A DNA stretch of 62,456 nt from Flavobacteriaceae bacterium. Its GTDB lineage: Bacteria > Bacteroidota > Bacteroidia > Flavobacteriales > Flavobacteriaceae. Made by a program: the position numbers and the translations under genes. The stretch is from the NCBI GenBank assembly GCA_947446865.1, contig CANFHX010000015.1:1-62456 (forward strand), in the 5' to 3' direction. Below the pieces are notes generated by a model. That model was not told the DNA's origin, searched no databases, and was given only the letters and a program-made list of their open reading frames with translations. This document shows, in pieces, positions 43,446 through 51,011 of this stretch. The stretch's first letter is position 1. Every line of letters starts with the position of its first letter.

Positions 43446-43520
43446 AAAAAAACCCCTTTATAACTGAATATTAAGGGGTTGTAGAGTAGCGATAGGGAGA
43501 TTTGAACTCTCGACCTCAGG
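43446..43520 (-). repeat. Diverged copy of the tRNA-Met 3' half and its terminator
   Basis: A ~75-bp block matches 45413-45488 in order and direction: a poly-A, an (A)ACCCCTTTATAAC.. hairpin ending TATTAAGGGGTT, then GTAGCGA with the acceptor remnant, and 24 identical bp (GAGATTTGAACTCTCGACCT plus CAGG) covering T arm, variable loop and the start of the anticodon stem. After CAGG the match stops. It is not a working tRNA. Confidence 0.75.
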
Positions 43521-43540
43521 ATTGAAAAGAGCATTACTTA

Positions 43541-43613
43541 GATCCGAAAGTAATCTCAACAATTGAAAAGGCCGTATTGGAAGTTCGTATCTTCGGATAG
43601 ATTTTTTTTTATT
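43541..43613 (+). other. Unexplained hairpin ending in a T9 run
   Basis: ATCCGAA (43543-) and TTCGGAT (43592-43598) can pair, enclosing a small GAAG-TTCGTAT-CTTC hairpin, followed by AGATTTTTTTTTATT. It could be the end of a short RNA or a decayed tRNA; no gene precedes it. It is followed directly by another hairpin. Confidence 0.35.
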
Positions 43614-43680
43614 AATCCCTAAAATTAATTTATTAGGGATTTTTAGATTTATTTATAACCTTCCTAACTTGAATTCCTCA
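43611..43680 (+). repeat. Repeat family R: hairpin plus CTTCCTAACTT tail (copy 2)
   Basis: AATCCCTAA (43614-43622) and TTAGGGATT (43633-43641) form a stem followed by TTTAGATTTATT and, at 43660, CTTCCTAACTTGAATTCCTC. The parts and order match 39812-39884. The tail recurs at 45351 (20 of 21 bases). The 600-bp gap before hipB holds this, the tRNA copy and the operators. Confidence 0.7.
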
Positions 43681-43700
43681 ATAGAATGATTTTTTTTAAA

Positions 43701-43802
43701 TTATATGTTAATGCATATAAAATAATATAAAAATAATAAATTATATCTAATTGCATATAATTTTGTATATTTGCATAAATTTATATCTAATTACATATAA
43801 TG
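43701..43802 (+). promoter_or_regulatory. Three TTATAT-N8-ATATAA operators, 40-bp period, with promoter box
   Basis: TTATAT-N8-ATATAA is found at 43701-43720, 43741-43760 and 43781-43800; the spacing is exactly 40 bp twice, so all sites lie on about the same face of DNA. The last overlaps the A of the hipB-like ATG. TATATTTG (43766-43773) between sites 2 and 3 is a perfect Bacteroidota -7 box. This is the design expected for autorepression by a HipB-like protein. Confidence 0.8.
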
Positions 43803-44009
43803 AAAACATTATCTGATTTTGTAAAAGAACGAAGAAAAGAAGTAAATCTTACACAGGAAGAGTTTGCTGAGCGAACAGGCGTTGCTCTTACTGTGATTAG
43901 AAAGATAGAGCAAGGAAAAACAAACATGAACCTTGATAAAGTAAATATGGTTTTAAAAATGTTTGGTCATGAATTAGTGCCTGTAAAAATTTTAGATAAA
44001 ACGAAATGA
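43800..44009 (+). CDS. HipB-like helix-turn-helix antitoxin
   Basis: 69 residues forming one XRE/Cro-type DNA-binding domain: LSDFVKERRKEVNLTQEEFA and RTGVALTVIRKIEQGKTNMN, with the recognition helix in VALTVIRKIEQG, and a short tail ending ILDKTK. It starts on the last base of the third operator. Its stop overlaps the next start by ATGA. In HipBA and HipBST systems this protein binds the operator and holds the kinase inactive. The repressor role here is inferred from the triple operator. Confidence 0.88.
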   Translation: MKTLSDFVKERRKEVNLTQEEFAERTGVALTVIRKIEQGKTNMNLDKVNMVLKMFGHELVPVKILDKTK

Positions 44010-44341
44010 GGCAAGCAACTATTTTTTATAAATCAATTTTGGCTGGAGTTTTAACAGAAACTAATGACGGGGAATATCTTTTTAAGTATGTGGATTCCTA
44101 TATTAAAAATCATCCTAAGGATTTTATAACTTTCACAATGCCGGTAACTTCTAAAGAATTTATTGATAAAAGGTTGTTTTCTTTTTTTGATGGATTAATT
44201 CCCGAAGGTTGGTTGTTGGATATAGTAGTGAAAAATTGGAAACTTAATCCCAATGATAGAATGGGGTTACTATTATCTTGTTGTCAAAATTGTATTGGTG
44301 CTGTGAGTGTTGTTCCAATTAAAAACGAAAGTGATGAATAA
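44006..44341 (+). CDS. HipA N-terminal domain as a separate protein (HipS-like)
   Basis: 111 residues carrying only the small N-terminal domain normally fused in HipA: MRQATIFYKSILAGVLTET, then FTMPVTSKEF, FSFFDGLIPEGWLLDIV, DRMGLLLSCCQNCIGAVSVV. It lacks any kinase motif. It overlaps the gene before it by 4 bp and the kinase gene after it by 8 bp. In E. coli O127 HipBST the detached domain (HipS) rather than HipB neutralises the kinase; the same arrangement is seen here. Whether it neutralises in this organism is not known. Confidence 0.85.
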   Translation: MRQATIFYKSILAGVLTETNDGEYLFKYVDSYIKNHPKDFITFTMPVTSKEFIDKRLFSFFDGLIPEGWLLDIVVKNWKLNPNDRMGLLLSCCQNCIGAVSVVPIKNESDE

Positions 44342-45272
44342 GTGTTTATACTGTTACGAAGTAGTTGAAAATGGGACTGATTTTCATGAAAAATGTAGTC
44401 TTGATTTTTTTGGATCGAAAAATCCTCCAATAATTCCCTATGCTTTAAATCAAATGACAGATTTGGCAAAAAATGTTGTGGAAAGAAGTGTTGCTGTTCC
44501 CGGTGTTCAGCCAAAACTATCTATGTCTATTGTAAAAGATAAATTGGAGAAAAACGCGGGAAGATTAACAATTGTTGGAACGTTAGGGGGAAATTATATT
44601 TTTAAACCACCCAATAGTGATTTTGTTGAAATGCCAGAGAATGAACATTTAACAATGAGAATTGCAGAATCTTTTGGAATTAAAGTAGTGCCAAGTAGTT
44701 TAGTTCGTTTAGCATCAGGAGAACTTTCCTATATCACAAAGCGGATTGATAGAGCAGCTGATGGAACTAAAATCCATATGATTGATATGTTTCAAATTAC
44801 AGAAGCATTTGATAAGTATAAAAGTTCGATGGAAAAAGTAGGGAAAGCACTTCAAAGCTATTCCGAAAATCCGATTTTGGATAAATTGTTTCTATTTGAA
44901 TTAACCTTATTCTGTTACTTGACGGGTAATAATGATATGCATCTAAAAAACTTTTCGATGATTTCTACACCATCGGGTTGGATATTGGCACCAGCTTATG
45001 ACTTATTAAATGTTGCAATTGTAAATCCTGAAGATAAAGAAGAATTAGCATTAACACTTGAATCTAAAAAAAACAAACTAAAATTAGAAGATTTTGTAAA
45101 ATTTGGAACTCGATTAGAATTAAATGAAAAGCAAATTAAAGGTGTTTTCAAAAGATTTTTAAAGAACAAACATCAAGCAATCAATTGGATTGGCAAATCA
45201 TTTTTGTCAGAAAAGATGAAAACAAATTATTTAGAATTGTTAGAAACTCGATATAGTAAAGTTTTGGAATAA
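44334..45272 (+). CDS. HipA/HipT-like serine/threonine kinase toxin
   Basis: 312 residues from the ATG that overlaps the HipS-like stop. A small zinc-finger-like start (CLYC at 4-7 and HEKC at 18-21) is not present in E. coli HipA. The glycine-rich loop reads PGVQPK (56-61) with serines at 52, 63 and 65 around it, a possible autophosphorylation site. The catalytic loop GNNDMHLKN has Asp201 and Asn206; the metal Asp is in APAYDLL (Asp223). Family members phosphorylate aminoacyl-tRNA synthetases (HipA GltX, HipT TrpS); the target here is unknown. Confidence 0.88.
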   Translation: MNKCLYCYEVVENGTDFHEKCSLDFFGSKNPPIIPYALNQMTDLAKNVVERSVAVPGVQPKLSMSIVKDKLEKNAGRLTIVGTLGGNYIFKPPNSDFVEMPENEHLTMRIAESFGIKVVPSSLVRLASGELSYITKRIDRAADGTKIHMIDMFQITEAFDKYKSSMEKVGKALQSYSENPILDKLFLFELTLFCYLTGNNDMHLKNFSMISTPSGWILAPAYDLLNVAIVNPEDKEELALTLESKKNKLKLEDFVKFGTRLELNEKQIKGVFKRFLKNKHQAINWIGKSFLSEKMKTNYLELLETRYSKVLE

Positions 45273-45350
45273 GTTAAATCGATTCAACTTTCTAATTTTG
45301 GTCTTATTTTGCTTCCAAATTATTAATTTTTTTGAGCTTTTTTCATCACT

Positions 45351-45371
45351 CTTCCTCACTTGAATTCCTCA
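45351..45371 (+). repeat. Repeat family R tail (copy 3), CTTCCTCACTTGAATTCCTC
   Basis: 20 of 21 bases match 43660-43680, in direct orientation, so the two copies bracket the hip cassette. The hairpin part of the family is not recognisable here. The rest of the gap 45273-45454 is AT-rich and holds the tRNA terminator. Confidence 0.65.
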
Positions 45372-45412
45372 CTTAAACAAAATGAGTTCTTGTTTTTTTG
45401 ATTAAAATCCAT

Positions 45413-45446
45413 AAAAAAACCCTTAATATATTGAATATTAAGGGTT
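45413..45446 (-). terminator. Terminator of tRNA-Met
   Basis: AAACCCTTAATATT and AATATTAAGGGTTT pair over 13-14 bp around GA-like loop bases. On the minus strand it follows the tRNA and ends in TTTTTTTATGG. Confidence 0.8.
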
Positions 45447-45454
45447 TGTTTTTG

Positions 45455-45528
45455 TAGCGAGAGAGAGATTTGAACTCTCGACCTCAGGGTTATGAATCCT
45501 GCGCTCTAACCGACTGAGCTACCTCGCC
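45455..45528 (-). tRNA. tRNA-Met (CAT), elongator type
   Basis: Minus strand GGCGAGGTAGCTCAGTCGGT is followed by an anticodon arm with loop ATTCATAA, anticodon CAT, and T arm GAGAGTTCAAATCTCTC. The acceptor stem has G1-U72 and G7-U66 wobbles. It is 74 nt with discriminator A and no encoded CCA. The G1-U72 pair and lack of three G-C pairs in the anticodon stem argue against the initiator. An AUA-reading tRNA-Ile2 cannot be fully ruled out. Confidence 0.85.
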
Positions 45529-45670
45529 ATGAGGAAATGTGCGCCTTTGAACGCGGGTGCAAATATAATACTAATATTACAGCATACAAATATTAGCTAA
45601 AGAAAATAAAATATTTTTTTTCTTTGGCTGTTTTTTAAATAAAAATTATATATTTATAAAAATTTATACT

Positions 45671-46063
45671 ATGACGCCTAAAGTTCGTTACGAGATTGAG
45701 TTCCCAATTAATTCATCGCCACAATTACTGTATCAATATATTTCATCGCCTTCTGGTTTACAAGAATGGTTTGCAGACCGAGTTAATTCTCGTGGAGAGT
45801 TTTTTACTTTCGAATGGGATAATTCTGAAGAAAATGCTCGATTATCTTCTAAGAAAGCAGGTGAGAAAGTTAAATTTAAGTGGATTGACGAGGATAAAAA
45901 CGACACCGAATATTATTTTGAAATTCGAATTCTAGAAGACGAAATTACTAAAGACGTATCTTTGATGATTGTAGATTTTGCCGAAGAAGACGAAATGGAT
46001 GAATCTATTAAATTATGGGAAAATCAAGTCTCCGATTTAAAACATATTATAGGATCTGTCTAA
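45671..46063 (+). CDS. START-like (AHSA1-type) domain protein
   Basis: 130 residues, soluble and acidic. The helix-grip layout is visible: strand VRYEIEFPINSSPQLLYQYI, then SSPSGLQEWFADRVNS, WDNSEENARL, a central sheet (VKFKWIDEDKNDTEYYFEIR), and a C-terminal helix (DESIKLWENQVSDLKHII). Such folds bind hydrophobic ligands or chaperone partners. It is followed 51 bp later by the aminotransferase class IV gene. The role is not known. Confidence 0.75.
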   Translation: MTPKVRYEIEFPINSSPQLLYQYISSPSGLQEWFADRVNSRGEFFTFEWDNSEENARLSSKKAGEKVKFKWIDEDKNDTEYYFEIRILEDEITKDVSLMIVDFAEEDEMDESIKLWENQVSDLKHIIGSV

Positions 46064-46114
46064 AAAATCCTTTTTTAAAAGCTAACTTTGCCCTGTTTTT
46101 AACAGGATTTTCTT

Positions 46115-46945
46115 ATGATTAATAGTAATAGCTCTTTTCTTCCTTCAGACGGTTGTCTATCGGCCTCTAATCGCGGATTCCTATATGGCGATGGTGTTTT
46201 TGAAACTTTAAAAGTTGTAAATAATAAAATTCTTTTCCTTGAAGAGCATTATTTTAGATTAATGGCTTCTATGCGAATTCTTCGAATGCAAATCCCAAAT
46301 AATTTTACTTTAGAATTTATTGAAGAGCAAATTTTGAGTACGGTTGCCAATAATAATTGTGCTGCTTCGGCAAGAATTCGTTTTACGGTATATAGAAATG
46401 ATGGTGGATTTTATTTGCCAGAAACGAGAACCATTTCTTATATCATTCAGGTGGCGCCATTACTCTCTAAATTGTATGTTTTTTCGGATGCAAATTATGA
46501 AGTTGATTTATATAAAGATTTTTTTATCGCAAAACAATTGCTCTCTACTATAAAAACCACCAATAAAATCATAAATATTACCGGAAGCATTTTTGCACAA
46601 GAAAATGATTTGCAAAACTGCTTATTGCTTAATAATGAAAAAAATGTGGTAGAAGCATTGAACGGAAATTTATTCATGCTATTAGGAGGTAAACTCATTA
46701 CACCGCCCATTGAAGATGGTTGTTTAAATGGCATAATTAGAAAACAAGTACTTGCATTAGCAAAAAAAATAGAAGGATTGGAAGTTGTTGAAGAATCTAT
46801 TTCACCTTTCGATTTACAAAAAGCGGATGAGCTATTTATTACTAATGTAATTATAGGAATTCAACCTATTACTCAATACCGAAAAAAAACATTCACAACT
46901 AGTTTAACTAATGAATTGCTAAAAAAATTAAATGAATTAATTTAA
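46115..46945 (+). CDS. Aminotransferase class IV
   Basis: 276 residues, fold type IV PLP enzyme: SNRGFLYGDGVFETLKV with the canonical RGFxYGDGxFET (residues ~19-30), ARIRFTVYR, the Schiff-base lysine around LSTIKTTN, and ADELFITN near the C-terminus. The family covers 4-amino-4-deoxychorismate lyase (PabC), branched-chain and D-amino-acid aminotransferases; the short length and context fit a PabC-like lyase in folate synthesis but the substrate is not fixed. A TAACTTTG box (46083-46090) is the likely promoter. It overlaps the convergent YqgE gene by 9 bp. Confidence 0.88.
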   Translation: MINSNSSFLPSDGCLSASNRGFLYGDGVFETLKVVNNKILFLEEHYFRLMASMRILRMQIPNNFTLEFIEEQILSTVANNNCAASARIRFTVYRNDGGFYLPETRTISYIIQVAPLLSKLYVFSDANYEVDLYKDFFIAKQLLSTIKTTNKIINITGSIFAQENDLQNCLLLNNEKNVVEALNGNLFMLLGGKLITPPIEDGCLNGIIRKQVLALAKKIEGLEVVEESISPFDLQKADELFITNVIIGIQPITQYRKKTFTTSLTNELLKKLNELI

Positions 46946-47497
46946 ATTTGGATTTTCGGGTGCATTAGACCATAATATATATTCGCCCCCCAATTCGTTT
47001 ATTTTTTCTTTCCAGAATTTTTTAGAAGACTTACTTAATATATCTTTTTTAAGGGTGTTATTTGCAATAATCCAAGAATTACCTTGAATTTCTGTTTCAA
47101 GTTGGGCAGCACTCCAGCCAGTATATCCTAAGAAAAAACGAATTTCCTCTTTGTTTATTTTACCCTCATTTATTAAGCTTTTGGTTAATTCAAAGTCGCC
47201 TCCCCAATAAATGCCATTAGAAATTTCAATACTATTATTAATTAGTTTTGGAATAGTATGAATAAAATACAAATTGTCTTGTTCTACTGGCCCACCAATA
47301 TAAATCTTGAAAGAAGCTTCAATTTCAGGCAGTAAGTCCCCAATGGTATAATCTAATGGTTTGTTTAAAATGAAGCCGACGGAGCCTTCTGCATTATGCT
47401 CAGCAAGCAAAATAACGGACCTGTTAAAGGAAACGTCTCCTAAAATAGAAGGTTCTGCAATAAGGAGTTGTCCTTTTTGAAGTTTTTCTGAAATCAT
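46937..47497 (-). CDS. YqgE/AlgH family protein
   Basis: 186 residues, cytoplasmic. The family's opening LQKGQLLIAEPSILGDVSFN, then VGFILNKPLD, the core FKIYIGGPVEQDNLYFIH and WGGDFELTKSL, and FLGYTGWSAAQLE are all present. Biochemical role unknown. It overlaps the convergent aminotransferase by 9 bp and lies 107 bp before the HU gene's stop on the same strand, with a terminator in between. Confidence 0.93.
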   Translation of the reverse strand: MISEKLQKGQLLIAEPSILGDVSFNRSVILLAEHNAEGSVGFILNKPLDYTIGDLLPEIEASFKIYIGGPVEQDNLYFIHTIPKLINNSIEISNGIYWGGDFELTKSLINEGKINKEEIRFFLGYTGWSAAQLETEIQGNSWIIANNTLKKDILSKSSKKFWKEKINELGGEYILWSNAPENPNLN

Positions 47498-47560
47498 AAT
47501 GGAAGATTTTTATTTAAAAGTACAAATAATAACACTATTATCTAGTTTTATTTCAAAAAA

Positions 47561-47585
47561 AAATCACGCTAATAGCGTGATTTTA
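47561..47585 (-). terminator. Intrinsic terminator after the HU gene
   Basis: AAATCACGCT and AGCGTGATTT form a perfect 10-bp stem with a 3-nt loop; on the minus strand it is followed by TTTTTTGAAA. Confidence 0.9.
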
Positions 47586-47604
47586 TATTGAATTGGAAAC
47601 TTGA

Positions 47605-47877
47605 CTAGTTTACTGAACCTTCTAATTCAGCTCCAGCTTTAAATTTCACTACATTTTTAGCAGCAATTTTAATAGTTTTTCCAGTTTGAGGGTTTCTACC
47701 ATCTCTTGCAGCTCTGTTAGAAACTGACCAAGATCCGAAACCTACTAAAGAAACTCTTCCACCTTTTTTCAAAGTTGATCCTACGTTTCCTAAAAATGAC
47801 TCTAAAGCTAATTTAGCAGCAGCTTTTGTAATTCCTGCATCTGCAGCAATAGCATCGATTAATTCTGATTTGTTCAT
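47605..47877 (-). CDS. HU-family DNA-binding protein
   Basis: 90 residues from the ATG giving MNKSELIDAIAADAGITKAA, the standard HU start; ten open codons upstream are ignored. Marks: KLALESFLGNVGSTLKKGG, LVGFGSWSVSNRAARDGRNP (beta arm with the conserved Arg-Pro tip region RNPQTG) and the C-terminal KFKAGAELEGSVN. It acts as a dimer that bends and packs chromosomal DNA. It is a single gene, with the fmt gene in the same direction ~180 bp upstream. Confidence 0.95.
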   Translation of the reverse strand: MNKSELIDAIAADAGITKAAAKLALESFLGNVGSTLKKGGRVSLVGFGSWSVSNRAARDGRNPQTGKTIKIAAKNVVKFKAGAELEGSVN

Positions 47878-48059
47878 AATAATAGTTATTAATTGTTGGT
47901 TAAACATTGTTGTTAATCAAAACAAATTTAGTAGAAAATACAGAGTACACAAGTTGTTCATGCCATTTTAGCTAATTTTGTTGATAACTCTAGTGTTTTG
48001 TTAATAAAAGGCTGTTTTTTGATCGCTTTTTTGTCTGAATTTTCAATGTTTGTCGTGCT

Positions 48060-49007
48060 TTACAACGCTTTTGCATAGCTAGAAAACGTCATTCCGTTTA
48101 ATAATTCGGCTGTATTCATTCTCTTTTTACCTGGAAATTGCAAACTTGTTATTTCTAAAAAACCTCCTAAGACAGCAATTCGTAACTCTTTCTTGGTGGT
48201 TAGCACTTTTCCAATTATTTCAGAATGTGTCTCTAATTGTAATTTAGCATCATAAATCTTAACGCTCCATTCTGTTTCACCGTCTTTAATAGTGCACCAG
48301 GCACTAGGATAAGGAGAAAGCCCTCTAATAAGGTTGTAGATCTCCATTCCAGATTTTGAAAAATCTATTTTACAATTATCTTTATTTAGTTTGTAAGCTG
48401 TTTTATCTTCACTAGAATCATTTTGTATAGTGGTGGTCGCTTCTCCTTTTTCTATTACTGCTAAAGTTTCCGTTACGGCCTCACATCCTAAATTCATTAA
48501 TCTGTCGTGAAGTGCTCCTGCATTTTCAGCAAAAGCAATAGGGGTTTCTTTGCTTAGAATAATGGCGCCAGTATCTATTTTATCATCTATAAAAAAAGTA
48601 GTAACCCCAGTTTTGGTTTCGCCATTAATTATTGCCCAATTAATAGGGGCCGCTCCGCGATAATCCGGCAAGAGGGAAGCGTGAAGATTGAACGTGCCCA
48701 ACTTAGGCATTTTCCAAACTACTTCGGGCAACATTCTAAAAGCAACAACCACTTGTAAATTGGCATTTAAACTTTTTAATTCTTCTAAAAAATGTTCGTC
48801 TTTTAAATTGGTAGGCTGCAATAAATGCAATTGGTGTTCTAAAGCATATTCCTTTACTGCCGAATATTTTATTTTTTGTCCGCGACCTGCTGGTTTATCA
48901 GCAGCAGTGATAACTCCAACCACTTCGTAATTGTTTTTTAGAATGGAATCTAAAATACCCACGGCAAATTCGGGCGTACCCATAAAAACGATTCTTAATT
49001 TTTCCAT
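48060..49007 (-). CDS. fmt: Methionyl-tRNA formyltransferase
   Basis: Formylates initiator Met-tRNA using 10-formyl-THF. 315 residues from the ATG giving MEKLRIVFMGTPEFAV; upstream open codons are not family-like. Marks: GTPEFAV, GRGQKIKYSAVKEYAL, FNLHASLLPDYRGAAPINWA (with the catalytic Asn-His-Asp trio) and the C-terminal OB domain (IRGLSPYPSAW, KVLTTKKELRIA). It lies 46 bp after recQ and in the same direction. Confidence 0.97.
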   Translation of the reverse strand: MEKLRIVFMGTPEFAVGILDSILKNNYEVVGVITAADKPAGRGQKIKYSAVKEYALEHQLHLLQPTNLKDEHFLEELKSLNANLQVVVAFRMLPEVVWKMPKLGTFNLHASLLPDYRGAAPINWAIINGETKTGVTTFFIDDKIDTGAIILSKETPIAFAENAGALHDRLMNLGCEAVTETLAVIEKGEATTTIQNDSSEDKTAYKLNKDNCKIDFSKSGMEIYNLIRGLSPYPSAWCTIKDGETEWSVKIYDAKLQLETHSEIIGKVLTTKKELRIAVLGGFLEITSLQFPGKKRMNTAELLNGMTFSSYAKAL

Positions 49008-49053
49008 AGTTGTTGTAAGGAATTGCAAGGCACTCGGCAAAGCAATTATAATA

Positions 49054-50949
49054 TTATTTTTTTATCGAATATAAATTATTGGCGTGCACGATAATGGTAT
49101 CGTTTTCCAATAAATTTTGAAGCACAAAGATAACATCGTCTTTTGGATATTTGGATAATTTTTGAATATCTCTAGAATTCAATTCCTGAATTTTTAGAAG
49201 TCTGATAATTTTTTCGGCAAGGACTACAAAATCGGTTTTCTTTTTGTTTTTAGATATACAGTAGGAGCAAATACCACAATCTTCAGTAACCACTTCTCCG
49301 AAATATTCCAAAAGCAACTTGCTTTTACATTTAGTATCTTCCTTAATATAATGTAGAACCGACTTTAATTGACTAGTTTTGAGTTGGTTTTGTGCTTCTA
49401 GATATTTAGAAACTCTGTTTATAGTTCTGTCGTCTTCTCGAACCTCATTAAAAGTAATGGAAGAATCATTGTTCTTGGCGTGCAACTCAATAATTCCTTT
49501 TTCATTTAATTTGTGAAGAATTGCTAAAACTTGATTTTCTTCGGCATTGGATTTTTTAGCAATTAAAGAAAGGTTTAACACCGATTGCGATTCGTAAACT
49601 CCGGGATTGGTTCGCAAAATGGTAAGAATTACTTCTTCGTCTTGCGGATTTAAACTGATGTACCGCATTACTTCTTTAGAAGGAATACAAAACTGTAGCG
49701 TAATTTTTTCTGAAAATTCTTGCGATAGGGTAAGAATTCCTTGTCGGTCTAGAAACTGTAACGCATTGTAAACTTTTAAAACAGAGAAAGAATATTTAGT
49801 ACAAAAATGGTTGATGTTAAAACTGAATTTCTCATCCATTCCTTCGCCATATGCAATTTGAAAATAATTGCAAAGCTTGATAAAGACCAAATTTAAAAAG
49901 GCCTTATCGGATAGGATGCTTAAAAATTGTGCTTCTACATGTATCACATCCGAAGGATTGGTGAGTAAAACTGCGAATGCTTTTTCGCCATTTCTACCTG
50001 CTCGACCCGCTTCTTGGTAGTAGTTTTCCAGATTTGGAGGAATGTGTAAATGGATTACCGTTTTCACATTGGCTTTGTCAATTCCCATTCCGAAGGCGTT
50101 GGTAGCAACAATAATTTGCACTTTTTCGTCCATCCAAAGTTGCATTTGTTTTTCTTTTTCTTTGGAAGAAAGGCCTCCGTGGTAATAGGTAGCAGTATAT
50201 CCGAGAGATTGCAATTGGTTCGCAGTTTCGGAACAGGCTTTTCTGTTATTTACATAAATTATAGAAGGCTGCGGATTTTTCTTTAGAATTTGCTCCATCA
50301 AGTGGAGTTTATCTTCTACATTAAAAACCATATAGGCTAAATTTTCTCTTGCAAAAGACTTGGTAAAAATCTGTGGATTATTCATTTGCAATTGCACCAA
50401 AATATCTTCTTGTACTCTTTTGGTTGCCGATGCTGTTAAAGCCAAAAACGGAACTTTAGGAAAGTACTCTTTTAGTTTTACAATTTTTAAATAAGCAGGT
50501 CTAAAGTCATGTCCCCATTGGGATACACAATGCGCTTCGTCAATAGTAATAAGATTTATAGGTAGGTTTTTGATGCGTTCCAAAACCCAGTCGCTTTGCA
50601 GTCGTTCGGGAGAAAGATATAAAAATTTGTAATTTCCGTATTGGCAATTGTCTAAAAGGTCAATTATTTCGTCGGACGCAATGCCACCAGTAAGTGCGAT
50701 GGCTTTAATTCCTTTGCTTTGTAGGTTTTGCACTTGGTCTTTCATAAGGGCAACCAAGGGCGAAATTACGAGGCAAATTCCTTCCATTAGCATTGCAGGA
50801 ACTTGAAAACAAACCGATTTTCCACCACCAGTGGGCATTAATCCAAAGGTGTCTTTTCCGGCTAGAACGGCTGCAATGATTTCTTCTTGCGGTGTTCTAA
50901 ACGCATCGTGTTTCCAGTATTGTTGTAGAATAACTAACGGATTGGACAT
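49054..50949 (-). CDS. recQ: RecQ-family ATP-dependent DNA helicase
   Basis: 3'-5' helicase for recombination and repair. 631 residues from the ATG giving MSNPLVILQQYWKHDAFR; an in-frame TTG three codons earlier is less likely. Motifs: I MPTGGGKSVCFQ, Ia SPLVALMKDQ, II DEAHCVSQWGHDFRP, III ALTASAT, V GMGIDKANV, VI QEAGRAGR. A zinc-binding set follows (CKSKLLLEYFG then CGICSYC). The C-terminus has a short winged-helix-like part and no obvious HRDC domain, as in shorter second RecQ copies. Confidence 0.95.
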   Translation of the reverse strand: MSNPLVILQQYWKHDAFRTPQEEIIAAVLAGKDTFGLMPTGGGKSVCFQVPAMLMEGICLVISPLVALMKDQVQNLQSKGIKAIALTGGIASDEIIDLLDNCQYGNYKFLYLSPERLQSDWVLERIKNLPINLITIDEAHCVSQWGHDFRPAYLKIVKLKEYFPKVPFLALTASATKRVQEDILVQLQMNNPQIFTKSFARENLAYMVFNVEDKLHLMEQILKKNPQPSIIYVNNRKACSETANQLQSLGYTATYYHGGLSSKEKEKQMQLWMDEKVQIIVATNAFGMGIDKANVKTVIHLHIPPNLENYYQEAGRAGRNGEKAFAVLLTNPSDVIHVEAQFLSILSDKAFLNLVFIKLCNYFQIAYGEGMDEKFSFNINHFCTKYSFSVLKVYNALQFLDRQGILTLSQEFSEKITLQFCIPSKEVMRYISLNPQDEEVILTILRTNPGVYESQSVLNLSLIAKKSNAEENQVLAILHKLNEKGIIELHAKNNDSSITFNEVREDDRTINRVSKYLEAQNQLKTSQLKSVLHYIKEDTKCKSKLLLEYFGEVVTEDCGICSYCISKNKKKTDFVVLAEKIIRLLKIQELNSRDIQKLSKYPKDDVIFVLQNLLENDTIIVHANNLYSIKK

Positions 50950-51011
50950 TTTTTTCAATTACAAATTAAAAATTACGAAGCAATGATGTCGTAAAAGTAA
51001 TGAAAATGATG

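Noticed and set aside
43446..43520. A second complete tRNA-Met
   Set aside because: The match ends at CAGG; the anticodon, D arm and 5' acceptor half are missing.
43541..43613. A functional tRNA on the plus strand
   Set aside because: The distance between the pairing arms is too short (~58 nt), there is no D arm or anticodon arm, and the T-stem would overlap the acceptor strand.
43446..45528. A phage or integrative element with its own integrase
   Set aside because: No recombinase, replication or structural gene is found between the repeats; only the three hip-type genes.
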